Source: Ditylenchus dipsaci (lineage: Eukaryota > Nematoda > Chromadorea > Rhabditida > Anguinidae). From it: 64,000 nucleotides of DNA. Within the stretch, counting starts at the first letter, position 1, and each line of letters begins with the position of its first letter. This document shows, piece after piece, positions 46,310 through 59,300 of the stretch. The notes below the pieces were generated by a model. The model searched no databases. It was not told where the DNA came from and saw only the letters and a program-made list of their open reading frames with translations. A program made the position numbers and the translations under genes. The stretch covers positions 620,001 to 684,000 of the forward strand of contig SADC01000841.1 of the NCBI GenBank assembly GCA_004194705.1. Reading direction: 5' to 3'.

Positions 46310-46640
46310 TTACATTTGCGACAATGGCAGACGCGATATTTGCGAACCGACAAATGGGGACCTGCTTTTTGCACTTAATATTTCAGATTATAGTCTTTTC
46401 GAGCTTAAATAATGTCCGAAAATGTCGCATCCACTGATGTCACATCCCTAAATGACCGTTCGCATTTGTCGAGCGTAAAATGTCGATCTGCAATTGTCGG
46501 GCCACAAATTTTGCGTCTGCTATTTTCGTTTCGGAAATGTCGCGCCACTTATGTTGGTTCGCAAAATATTGAGTCTGCCAATGTGTTTCTGCAAAACTCC
46601 AGCCAGAAATGTCGCCGCGCCGATATTCCGATGCACCACT
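46310..46640. repeat. Degenerate array of GTCGC/AAATGTCG-like units
   Basis: About 20 imperfect units of 14-17 bases: GAAAATGTCGCATCC, TTCGCATTTGTCGAGC, GGAAATGTCGCGCCAC, CAGAAATGTCGCCGCG and so on. It is the GC-richest noncoding stretch between the coiled-coil gene and the kinesin 3' end. Confidence 0.6.
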
Positions 46641-47309
46641 TGAAAATTGTAGAAAGAGCCAATGGTAAGCTGATGTAAAAGTGTTCAAAATTTCTCTTAG
46701 AAACAATAAAAACTTATAAAAAATTAGAAAAAAACTTAAGCTGTCGTTTTTCAATAAAGTAGGGTGCATTAAAAAAATAGCAAGCAGAATTAAATATTAT
46801 CTTAGCTTAGGCTGTCAGATTTTAAGATAAAAAGGGAAGGCTTCTTTTGCCTATATAATAAACTCTATGGGCCACTGAAATCAATTTAACGAAAATGTTC
46901 AAACTTTTAGGTGCTCTTTTTCAAGGAACATCCCTAAAATATCTCGCTTGCACAACCGAACAGCACTGTGTTCCTAACATCACAAAATGTTTGTACATGA
47001 TCAGATATTGATAGTACACCATTAAAATGACATCATATAATAAAAATCATCATCAAAAAAAGAGAACAAAGCTTGCGTAGTCAGTGTGCAAACTAAAAAT
47101 ATGTTTGTCAACAAACAACTGTTTTGGATGCATACCGTATTTCTTCTAATAAACGGCAGTCTCCACCCTAAGAGGTGATTGGAAAATAAACAATAATGCA
47201 AATTTGCAAGTCAAAGAAAGAGTGTTTGGTATTTTTTATTCTGATTTTACAGTTTCCACAAGATGTTTTTTCAATCAAAAAGCTTTTGCAAAAAAATCAT
47301 TCATTACAA

Positions 47310-50300
47310 TTAAAACTTAGACTTAGATTTCTTTAAAGATTTTTCTTTTTTCAGAGACCTGTTTTCATTTGGTTTGGTGTTTGCAGTAGCGGATCTACTT
47401 GAGACTAGAATAGATTGGTCTGGTATGTTTGGCACTTTTACTGGCTGTCTTGAACTTAATTAATAGCGTTAAGGAAAAAAGCATTTGCTGAAAAAACTCA
47501 CCTTAAGCCCCGTATTCCCTCGCTTGACATTTGAGATCTCAGTGGGCTTCTTGAACTTTTGGGCTTCGACTACTTGTCGCACCATTAATTAATTTCTTCT
47601 GAGACACATTTTTCTATAAAACAATATTTGAAGTAATCTAAGAAAGGCTAGTATTATATTGTCATCAATATTAGATTTGACGCAATGCGAGTGAAAATGG
47701 AATTATATAAAATAATTTGCTGTTCTGCCTTAATTTTTTGAACATCACCGACATGCCCCTTTAATCAGGAATCAACATTTATCCTTTTTCTTTTTACTCT
47801 TTTTAGTCTTGTGTGAGTTTTAAACATTTTTAACAAAAATTCTTGTTTTGCTAAATAGAACAGAAAAACTTTTATAGTATCTTGCTGATGAGATGAAGCC
47901 AAGGTTAAACATTTGTGTTATTTTACAGCACATCTTATTGTTTTTTGTTCAAAATTAGTCGTTTCATATTAGAAATGTGGAAACGCTATGAACATGAAAC
48001 TTACTTTCTTCTCATGTAGTTTAACCCAACTTGAAATATTTCAATACCTGATTTAAGTAGCTACTTATGCGACTAGAAGCAGCTGAACTGTGCAAACTTG
48101 AGTCTCTAGCCTTTTGTATACCATAAACTGTGATGTTTAAAGCACCATTTTTGAGGTAGCCCACTAACTAAATTATTTTTAATTGGCGCACACAACTTTT
48201 GAAATTTAAAAAACCTCCTGTGTTACTGGTCGAAATGTAAACATTTCTTCGTGAGCATATGCAGGATTGCTTCCACTAGCCTTATTTGTCTTGGTTTCAC
48301 CTCGATCAAAAAAAGTGTATGTGCAATACGACTAAACAGTAATTTGGTTTACAAATTAAAATAAACATTTTTTTGGCAGCTCAGCTTAAAATTTTAAAAA
48401 ATCACCTGATCAATTCTCCTAGGCAGACCCAAAGCCGACAGAATTTTTATTTTAAATGCTAAATTCTTTTTTACCTTAAATTTTTTTGTACTGTTCACTA
48501 TAAGAAATTTAAAATTACTGACCAGTTCACTAGGGTTTTCCACAAACTCACCCAAAATTTCTTTGCCGGCTGGATTGCAAGGCATGAAACACACCTTAAT
48601 ATCAATTTTTTTGAATTTTTTTTAAATAATTTTTAAATTACCGATAACTGGCCGTCTCAGCACCGTGAATGTCGATTATAGGAAATTGTTCGTCCAGCTC
48701 TACCATGTAAGCCAGACTTTGTAGGTATATTTTGGTAGATCCCACTACTATAGAGCTGTCTGCTGGCTCATAGAATGGATCTCGCTCCTTAAATTTTGCA
48801 TTTCTGTTTATGAAAACTATCGGAATTTTATTTTTCTTGGGTTTTTGAAAACTTTAATAGAAAATTCAGAAAATTAACACAGACAATATTATACAGTAGG
48901 TACCTTTGAAAGGTTCCACTCCAGATCCCCTTCTGTATAGTTCTGGTACATCTCCTGCATTCCATTGTAGCGGTTATTAAAGCGATTAATGTCCCACAGG
49001 AAAGTAGTGTCGTCAGTCTTGTTGTGCACTTTTATCCATACCTTGAATTTTCTCTTGTCAAAGTATTAAAATAGGTGTTATTTGTCGGGCGACTTTATGC
49101 CTCGCTGGATTTCTAAAGATCGCAGCTTAAAGGCATTTGGTTCATAGGGAGACTATAGATCAGGAAATCGATTTTTACCATATAAACCAGACTTTTATTT
49201 ATTATGGCAGTCTATGCAGTCTCAAGGTGGTTTCGTAAATGTAAATTTCTAACATAATGAGTGCACTTAAATGATTTCTGAGACATTTGAGACAAAAAAA
49301 CATTTTCGAAAAAATCAGCTTGGCGACCAGGGCGCAATTTGAAAACGACCCGAAAAACAACAGGGGGACCAAGGCATATTTTTTTCGGCGTCCGCGTGAA
49401 CGCATATAGAGCCCATATTTTTCGGAGTGACCGCCAACATATGTGTAACCTGCCTGAGTATTTCCATTGCTATCTCCTCTGATTTCAGGTGGCATCAAGA
49501 CTATTTCAAAATTTACATTTCTCTTCAGCTCTTTGGCCATCGCATTGGCTCTGTAAACATTTGGCAGAATATTTACTAGATCCTCCTCCAAAATCATATC
49601 TTCTTGAAAGCAAAAACTTATAAATTTAAGATTCTTCACAAAGCTCTATCGGTTTTTGAATTAACTTTTTACTCATCTTAAAATTCAGCTTTTTATCATG
49701 GTGACTAATTTCTTTAAAAAGTAGGTAATGTCGCTGATATTTCTGAATATATATGACCATGAAAAAGAACAATTTGAAAATATTTGATTCGAAATCCGAG
49801 GAAACTTTTCGAAAAAGCACAGAAACCTTTGGATTTCATAGTATTAGTAGCGATTTGACTGGTCACACCCCCAACATTTTTAGCAATTTCCTTCTGAGCC
49901 ATATCGTGAGATATTTCCTCCACTGGCTTCACCCCCTTTTGGTGGGATTGGTGAACACATACAGATGATTACCACCAAAGTGAATTCTGAAATAGGCTTT
50001 TGGTGCTATTTTTGTGAGCAATTAATTTTACCTATCGTTTTGCTGAAGTTCAGTTTCTTGAGAAATGTGCTTTCCATTAACTAATATTGCAGCAGTGCTA
50101 ACTGGTTTAATAGTGATCTTTTTGTTGTCTTTGTTGTGAATAACACCGTGTTCTGGTTGAATGCTTGGTCCTTTGAGCCAAATGTGGGATTTTGAATCGC
50201 CTGGGAGGTTGCCTAAATGCCTTGCTCTTTTAAGTAGTTAGATTAGCTTTTGAATAGACATATATATTAGTCAGTTTCTTCAAAGTTATTTTCGGCGGTA

Positions 50301-53300
50301 AGCATAAAAAGGAGGTTTGAATGTTAAGTAAAGTACCAATACAGTTCTCTCCCACTTCAATAAACCAAATGATCATGTCCGTTAGAGCGGGATCTTCATT
50401 CTAAATCATAGCTAACATTATATTGGAAGTATTGCACTTGGTAACCCCCAAAAGGTCGAAATTTTTCGAAAATAAAGAAATCACAAATTCTATGCCAGAA
50501 TAATCTTATTATGCGTTCTTCAACCGCAACAGCCTATGTACTGTAACAAATTTCCTTTCAATGATTACGTGAACGGATACAACAACAAAATCTGGCTCCA
50601 AAAGTAAAAGAGTTTAAGTAGGTGTCTTTTTTAGATCATCCATCTTATATCTAGGCATAAATATATTTGAAAAAGCCTTGAAAACCGACATATAACTTTC
50701 AATCGAAAATAGGTTTCTATGACAATTATTATCAGCAAAAATCAATTTTTCATAATTTACAATTTTGGCCTTTTAGGGGTCACCAAATGCAATAGTTTCA
50801 TTATGTTTATATTATATATTACTATTGTATATTATACATAATATATATACTGGGTGCGGCAAGTAATTCCCCGGTTTTTAATTGGTTATAACTCTTTTCA
50901 AAGCTTTTATTTTCAATTATGTTTTCACAGTTAGTCTTAGAATTACCGGCGATTTTTTTTTGAGTCTAACTCAAAAATTTTACTTTTCTGCCTTGGTCCC
51001 CCCTTATGTGCCCTAAAAAACAAAAAATACGGATGTTTTGACATAAGGGGGACCAAGGCAGAAAAGTAAAATTTTTCAAATTTTTTTATTTTTGAGTTAG
51101 ACTAAAAAAAACAATCGCCGGTAATTCTAAGACTAACTGTGAAAACATAATTGAAAATAAAAGCTTTAAAAAAAATTATAGCCAATTAAAAACCGGGGAA
51201 TTACTTGCCGCATCCAGTATATATATTATACTATTATTATATATATTTATATTTCTTTTTATTTTTCTTCACCAAGTTCCATAAATGTGGCTGCTCTTTC
51301 CTCCTTGCCTCAGCTTTTTCTCTACTTTCTGTGTGGTTTGATCGCTGAAGTTAGTAGTTGGCCAAAATTATGTTTTTTTAATCTGGAAATCACCTTTTCA
51401 GTTTCTTCTAAACGTTGCTGCCAGGTCTTTTCCAAATCAGTCATTACTTTTTGGTTTTCCGAAAGCTGCAGTTTTAATTTTTCCAGTTCATCCTGCAATA
51501 ATTCTTTGGTATTTAAAAATGGCGGAGATTTGACTGTTGCCATTTCGTTTTTACCTACTTTTGATCCGTAGCTAAGTAACTACCAATATTTGAGATGTAA
51601 GGTAAGCTACAGTCCTGCTAATGAATTTATTGAGAATGTCAGCGAAAATCAGGTCGAAAGCGCAATATCAAAGCGCCGATTTTGTATTGGGAGACGGTAG
51701 ACTAAGATTTTAAAATCAAAAAATTTTTAAATGACCAAAATTTAACTTTTTCTAATTTTTCGGGTTTTGATCATTTTTAAAAAGTCCTTTTTTTAACCCC
51801 TCCCTTCAAAAATTATTTTTTTTAAAAATTAAGTAAAAAGTATCCAAATATATGTCCCGAACCGGGAACAGTGCGTAAGTCATCTTTCCGTCCCGTCTAA
51901 CATAGGCTTGCCTAATCTAAACCTAAGAGCATGGGTAGTTACAGCCAGTGATGTTTTTGTGTACTGAGCCACTTTTTGTGTTAAATTACTCATACCTCGA
52001 CACCTGTTTATCCGAAATATGAATAATAGCTTATTTTGAAGAAGGAATACAGTCCTTCAAAATCAAATAAGAAACTTTCACGAAAACATGAAAATTCGCA
52101 CTTTTCTAAGCCAAATAACGCCAATAAAAATTCAGTAATCAAATGAAATGTTTTTTTGTGAATATGACAAACTGAACAAAGATATCTATAAAAGTGTCAG
52201 TTTTAGACCAATTTAATTTTTTTCATAGCTGAATAGTTCTGCTACAATCTGAAAAAACAGTTTTTAAAAATTCATGAAAATTATAAAGTTATATGCTTGT
52301 ACACAAATGGGTATTCAAATGAAAATTCTAATGATTTTCATTTGTGTACAAGCATATAACTTTATAATTTTCATGAATTTTTTCAGATTGTAGCAGAACT
52401 ACTCAGCTACCAAAAAATAGAAAGGTTTTTAAATTGGTCTAAGAACTGACACTTTTATAGATATCTTTGTTCAGTTTGTCATATTCACAAAAAAACATTT
52501 CATTTGATTACTGAATTTTTATTGGAGTTATGTGGCTTAGAAAAGTGCGAATTTTCATGTTTTCGTAAAAGCTTCTTAATTCATTTTGAAGAACTATATT
52601 TCTTTTTCAAAATAAGCTTTTTTCATGAATTTCGGATAAATAGGTGTTGAAATATGAGTAATTTAACACAAAAAGTGGCTCAGTACACAAAACATCACTG
52701 GTTACAGCAATTTTTACAAGGAAAAATTTTGAGGGAGCGCCGAAATTTTTTAGCGCCAATTTTTTTTTCCGAAAATTCTATCTTAACAGTCTGATTTTAA
52801 AAAAGGAGTATGTTTTATTATAATTATTTGTAAATTTTTTATAGCTTTTGAACTGCGCACATCATTAAATCGTCAATTAAAACCGAGTAGCGCCGAAAGT
52901 TCCAACCGTTTATATTTTAACAAAAGTATTTTATACTCCTTAGAAAACAGTCCTTATTAAAAATTCCCTGCGAGATTTTTTTGGTCTCTCGGTTCTCTTG
53001 CGATAGAAAAATGTTTAACATTCTTTAAAAACGAATTACACGGTGGGGCAACTTTTTCAGACAATTTTGTTTTGATCGTAACTTTTTGAATTGGTGCTCA
53101 AATTTTTTAGCAGACCACTCATTTTGAAGCCCTCAGTTTTCCATTTTATTTGAAAAAAGAATTCGCTTGATTTGTCAGAAATTTGCTGAGATACATAAAA
53201 ATGTGTTAAAACCGTCAAAATTTACATTCATTCAACAGTTGACAACAATTATCTAACGAATTTCAACACTTTTTCCTTCTCGGTCAACGCATATTTGTAG

Positions 53301-56300
53301 ACGGCGGAGATAATCTTGAATAGCCCTGTTAATCATTTCTTGCGGCACTTGCTCAATCTCTTCAACGATTCGCTGGCGCAAGGACTTAATGTCGGCAAGA
53401 GGCTGATCCGTGTAGACCTTGCTCTTTATGTAACCCCAGAGGAAAAAGTCCATTGGGGTTAAGTCAGGTGACCGAGCAGGCCATGGATATTGTTTCGAGC
53501 CGCGTCCCATCCATTTCATAGGGAAATGGAAGTCAAGGAAATCTCGAACGCGTCTTGCCCAGTGAAGAGACGCACCATCTAGCATGAAAGCAAGTTGGCC
53601 AATGTTAGCAAATTGATTGAGTGCGGGCAAGACTTGATTTTCGAGCATGGCCGAATATCACTGAGCATTAACAGTCTCTCGACGGACCCGACCAGCAAAT
53701 GTAACGTAACTACTGCCGCTTTCGATCAGCCAAACGAAGAAACGTGCTTTTTTGATTCGAGTATGACATTCTAAACAAAAAGTTAGAACTTTCCTCCGTT
53801 TTGCAAAAATCGACGTATCTCAGCAAATTTCATACAAATCAAGCTAATTCTTTTTTAAACAAAATGGCAAACTGAGGGCTTTTAAATGAGTGGTCTGCTA
53901 TTAAAATTGAGCACGAATTCAAAAAGTTACGATCAAAACAAAAGTGTCTGAAAAAGTTGCCCCACCCTGTACTATGTTGAAAAAGGTGGCTCTGGTTACA
54001 AAACGGTATAATTGTGATATAGATAAAATGCCTAAAAAACTGCTATTAAAAAAACCGATAACTTTCGATGCATCAGATACTAAATTGATGAATCAGCCTA
54101 AATTATATGAATACCTCACCCAGTCAGTTTTGACAAGAAAGGCAACAAAAAAGACCAAGACAAATTTATTCACAGAGAAGAGGGGGGGGGGGAGGTTGAT
54201 ACTCTTTAAGTGAGCCGCTAAATCAAGTTTGGCAAAAAACGCAAAAAAGTGGCTGCAAAGTATCGGAATTAGCAGTTAATCGAAAGACGAATTCATGCCT
54301 AGTGTGTCAATATGCTAATGGATGGTAAAGCAAGCTTGAAAATAGATGTTAAGTATGTTATTGGGATTGTCAGTTCAAAATGTGCCACCTTTATTTTGAT
54401 AGCCCTTTGTTGAACATAAAGAAATTGTCGTCTCTTTGCCAAATAAGCTTTATACATAGCATTTTTAGCTTTGCTGAAGTATTTGGTAGCAAATTTAAGA
54501 AACTGTGAACTTTTAGAAAGAGGTCGAATTGAAGCAGATTCAAACACTTCCATGGATTTGTTGTTACGAAACCAGCTAGAATAGAAAAAAACTAGTGAGA
54601 ATAAAACTACTATTTGCTTTTTATTTGGCTTTTTTTGCTTACCACCCTCACATTTACACTATATTTATGGCAGAGTAAACCCGGCAATTTTCTAAATATT
54701 TATTTTGTGTGGAAATCGCAAATAAAAGCAAAGGTGTTTGTCAATAGTGAGACAAGAATTACTAGCAAACCAATTACTAACAATAAAACAGCACATGGAA
54801 TAGAGTCTAGCCTGTTATGGAGACTCCACAGCAACAATATATTTAACTTTGGAACTTAAAGCACAAAAAATGTCAGAGAGACAATGAAAACACGATAAGA
54901 ATTAACAAAAAATTTCACAGGTTTTTTTAACTTGATTAGGAAATTTTGGTCTCACTGGATAGCCAATGTACGACTTTCTGTCTAATCTCAAAAAATTTGT
55001 TCAAAAGTCACACATTGGCTACATATTCTCAGGCAAGCACCCCGAAAAATGTTAACAAAAAAATTCTACATGAAAGCCTAAAAAAATCTCAAATTTGCGT
55101 TGACAGACCATCGTATCCCTTGAAATTTCATTAGCTGTTTGTTAGACTGCGTTAGGCATATTATAAAAAATAACAGAACTTCAAACAGAATTTCGCGCTA
55201 AACACGGTAGTGAAAAAATTTGAAAAAGTCACGATTTTCGCATTTGCAATTTCAAAGAGGTATAACATGCCAATTTTTGTAATACAGTGGACGCTCGATG
55301 TAACGACGCTCGATATAACGTCCCGAAAAATTTCTTATTTTGGCTAGACGACAGTGTATTCTCGATAAAAACGACGCTCAATATAACGTCCGCTTGTTAT
55401 AACGTCCTATTTTGGTCAGTCACTTGAGGGACGTTATATCGAGCGTCGACTGTATATCGATTTAATTTCATGTGTAAAAGAAAGCGAATATTACTAGTTT
55501 TTTAATGACATGTCGTTGAGGTATTTATGACAATCCCTTTATTCCAAAAGACAATCCCTTTATTCGAGAAACTGTCCTTTGATTATCACAATAACTGTCA
55601 AATTTCAAACTCCGCTAAAGACAAAAATTATTTAAAATTTGAAAAATTTCGAAGTTAAATATTTTTTGTCTCTAGCGGAATATGAAATTTGACAGTGATT
55701 GTGATAATCAAAGAACAGTTTCTCAAGTAAATCAACCATGCTGAACACGAATCTAGTGTCAAAAGTTCAGCTTTATCTAGCGAATTAATTTCACGACTTT
55801 CACGACCTGAAAGTTTCAGGTGGTGAAAGCCTTTTGGAATATACTTTTGAACGTTTGCTTAACACTCAAAAAGCCTGGTTTTCGATCTCTTTAAAGCACC
55901 ATATTACAATATGTATTAATATATCAATATATTACAAAAATTGGCATGTTATACTCCTTTGAAATTGCATTTGCGAAAATCGTGACGTTGATGGTTCACA
56001 AAGGTAGCGGACCACCATAAAATGACTTTTTTCAATTTATTTCCTTCCCATCGTGTTCAGCGTGAAATTCTGCACAAGGACATACAGCCTTTCCAGTGTT
56101 AAAAGCTTGAAAAACAACAAACGCACAATATCAAGAATCTAATCGACTGAAAAAGTAAGTTTTCACAAATTTCAGCCATTGATAAGGTTTTTTGCTGGTA
56201 TTTAGTTGGAGTTTTGAAGTTGTAACGAAGCTGTCACGAGCACCACAACAACAATAACAACTTTTGAGAAGTGAAAGCAACTGAAAAGTATTTATAAAAA

Positions 56301-59300
56301 CATAAAAATATAAAAAGTCTTTTCGGCACTTATGCATTTCAGGAGCCCCCCCCCTTTGTTATTATTAAGTGTGAATAGCATTTCTAAGTTTTCTAACGAC
56401 ATACCTAAGGCCGGAGTGAAGGATGACAGCACCAACAGCGAAGAGAGACAGGATTTTTAAACGGAAGGCTTTAGAAATCTTGATAAAGTATACTGAAGTT
56501 TTTGTTCTATCAAACCAGATTCCACGTGCAATTTTAGGTCAGGACAAATGATTTGTTTATAACTTTGACCAAATTTTTATTTTTGGGCCTTTCTGGTAAA
56601 TATCCACCTACCCCATGGTATGCAACCCGGATTTTGGAATTTGGGTGGCGAAAATCGCAAATTTGGTTTTACCAGACCCAATTCCTCACACAATTTTACG
56701 TTAGAATAAAGTATTATTTCTCGATTTTGACTAAAATTTTTATTTTTAGGCCATCTAACCATTGGTACGTACGCAGGGGGGGAGGGTGGGCAGGGGAGTG
56801 CACGTGCCACCCCCCCGTCAGATTTTTTCCTTATCGGTGCCCCCCCCCGTCAGATTTTTCTCAAAACGGTCAGAAATTCCTGCGTACGCCACTGTTTGGT
56901 ACCTACCCTAGGTTTTATAGTTTGAGTCACCAAAATCACAGTTTCGGTATTGTAAAACCATGTTCAGCGTAAAATTTTGGCTAAGAAACCATGGTTCACG
57001 ATCCCATGTGAAAAACTAATATTTTCGGGATTTGGAGACAGATGACCCTCAGAATATGTACCTATCCCGGTATGGGTGTTGTAACTAATGAAATCTTTTT
57101 GTTTTCTTAAAAAAATTCCAACTTTCCAAAAAATTCGTAGACCGTAGCCTTAGTCATCAATTTCCATAGAAAATTTCCGATTTTCCAGTTTCCAATTTTC
57201 TAATCGTGAGACAGAAGAAAAATTTTCCATGGAAATTTTCCATTTTCTTATTTTCATTCGCAATTTTCCATTTTCCAAAATGTTAGTGAGTCAGAAAATG
57301 ACTTATCATTTACCAATCTTAAATTAGTGAGATAGGCCCCAGGGAAATTTGGATATTTATGTCAAATAATATTTTTCATAGCTCTATCGATCTGGAATAA
57401 TACTTTTTCTGAACCAACATGTGTTCCCTTGTTAACAAAATTTGACTTGTTATAACTGTTCACAGTTAATAAAAAAAGAGCCACTCCCTTTTTACAACCT
57501 CGGTGTTTGTTCTCTGTGTAAATTAAGGCAAAATATTAAACCGGATAACCTTTAGAAATTTTCCATGAGGAATATTTTTAATCCGTTGAAAATTTTTTAA
57601 ATTTTAAATAAAAAATGACCTTACAAGACCTTACTTGTTAACTCTGAAATTCTAGAAAAAAATAAGGGATGGGGGATTATTAAAGTTTATACGGTATAAC
57701 GCGGGAAATCCTGACGGGAATAACGGTTCCTATAAGTGTTTTAGTTCACGAATATTAAAAATCGGACCTCCAAACATAAGTGCCATGCCCTCAAATAGCC
57801 CATTGAGAAATGAATAGTTTTTCCTTCAGGCTGGTGAGCAGCGAAATTTTCTATATTTCAATGCTTTTTGTCTCGAAAGAAATTCGAAATTCGACAATGA
57901 CTTTTTTTCCAAAAGGCAGTTTATTAATTAGATTGGCCAGGCTGAACACAAACCCGGTGTCAAAACTCCAAGCTTGCTAGCTTTTTTACGTGAAACTGTT
58001 TTTGAAGACACCTTTTTTGGTTCTTTTCTACCCGTGCTTTACATTTCAGAAGCCCTTTTTTATTAAACTTTAATGTACTCTTACGTGCCATTTCTAATAT
58101 TCATTCTGAATTTGGAGACCTTTTCATGGTTGCAAGCTTCTGCGCAAAAATTTTCTATACTTTTCGTATAATACTAAATTTAAAAAATGGCATAATTTGA
58201 TTCTTTTGAATTTTACTCATGATAAATTTTTTGAATATAGGCAAGCGACATACCATCAGAAAACCCAGACGAACAGCTTTCAAATGAGCATAAAAGGACA
58301 TGCTTGTCTGAATAATTTCACTGCCAACCAGCATGACGTAAAAACTATTTATTTCTCAATGAGTCTTTGTGAATATTAGGCTATTTGAGGCCATTTCACT
58401 TATGTTTAGAGGTCCAATTCGTGCGCAGGTACTAAAACCCTTATAGGAGCCGTTATTTCAGTCAGAATTACCGTGTTAATGATTTTTTCATTTGTGAAAC
58501 ATGTGCTTTTTAAATTTTCTTAATTTCTAATATTTCACGCCATGGCAAAACTTTTTAAAATTTTGAATCTGTGGAAAATGGAAAAAAAGATAAAACCTCA
58601 ACGCAGTTAAATTTAGATAAATTCGTAAATTTGTAAAAAAAGTTAAATTTGTAGTTAAATTTGTAAGTCAAATTTAAATTCTATGTTTAATTTGTAAAAA
58701 AAATCAATTTGTTGTTATAAGTTACCTGAGTAGCAACTCCATTATCTATAGCACCCCGTTTGATCATCTCCTGCAATCTTGCATTCTCTTCTTTCAGTTC
58801 CCGAATCATGCGCTCTGTGGCTGACTCATTGACCACTGCTTTAGTCTTGATTGACTTGGCTCTGTCTGCAAACCTCAGGGTTGATAATGTCTCTTCGTAG
58901 TGCAAGTCGGCTGGAGATATAGCTGCTATCTTGAATAGAATATTAGTTAGAGGAATTGACAAGAAATATAAGTGGCAAACCATTATGGTCTTACTGTTTC
59001 CACCTAATGCATTTTTCAGCAGTGAGGTGAGCACAGAGTCTCGGTACGGGATCTAAAAAAGATTTCTAGCAAATAAGCTGTTGCTGAACAAAAAATTTTG
59101 TAAATTTGCATTAGCTTCCTGTTGTTTTTTTTAATTTTGCAGAAACCAGCCTAGTCATCAATGTTAGTCTTCTTCTGATTTTTTTTATTATTATTTTGTT
59201 GACGTTTAACATATATGATAGGACTGACAGGGAAGGGACCCTGACTGTGACCAGTGAGAGCTCCGAGAAAGACTTTTTGGGGTATTCGCTACTAGGGTCA

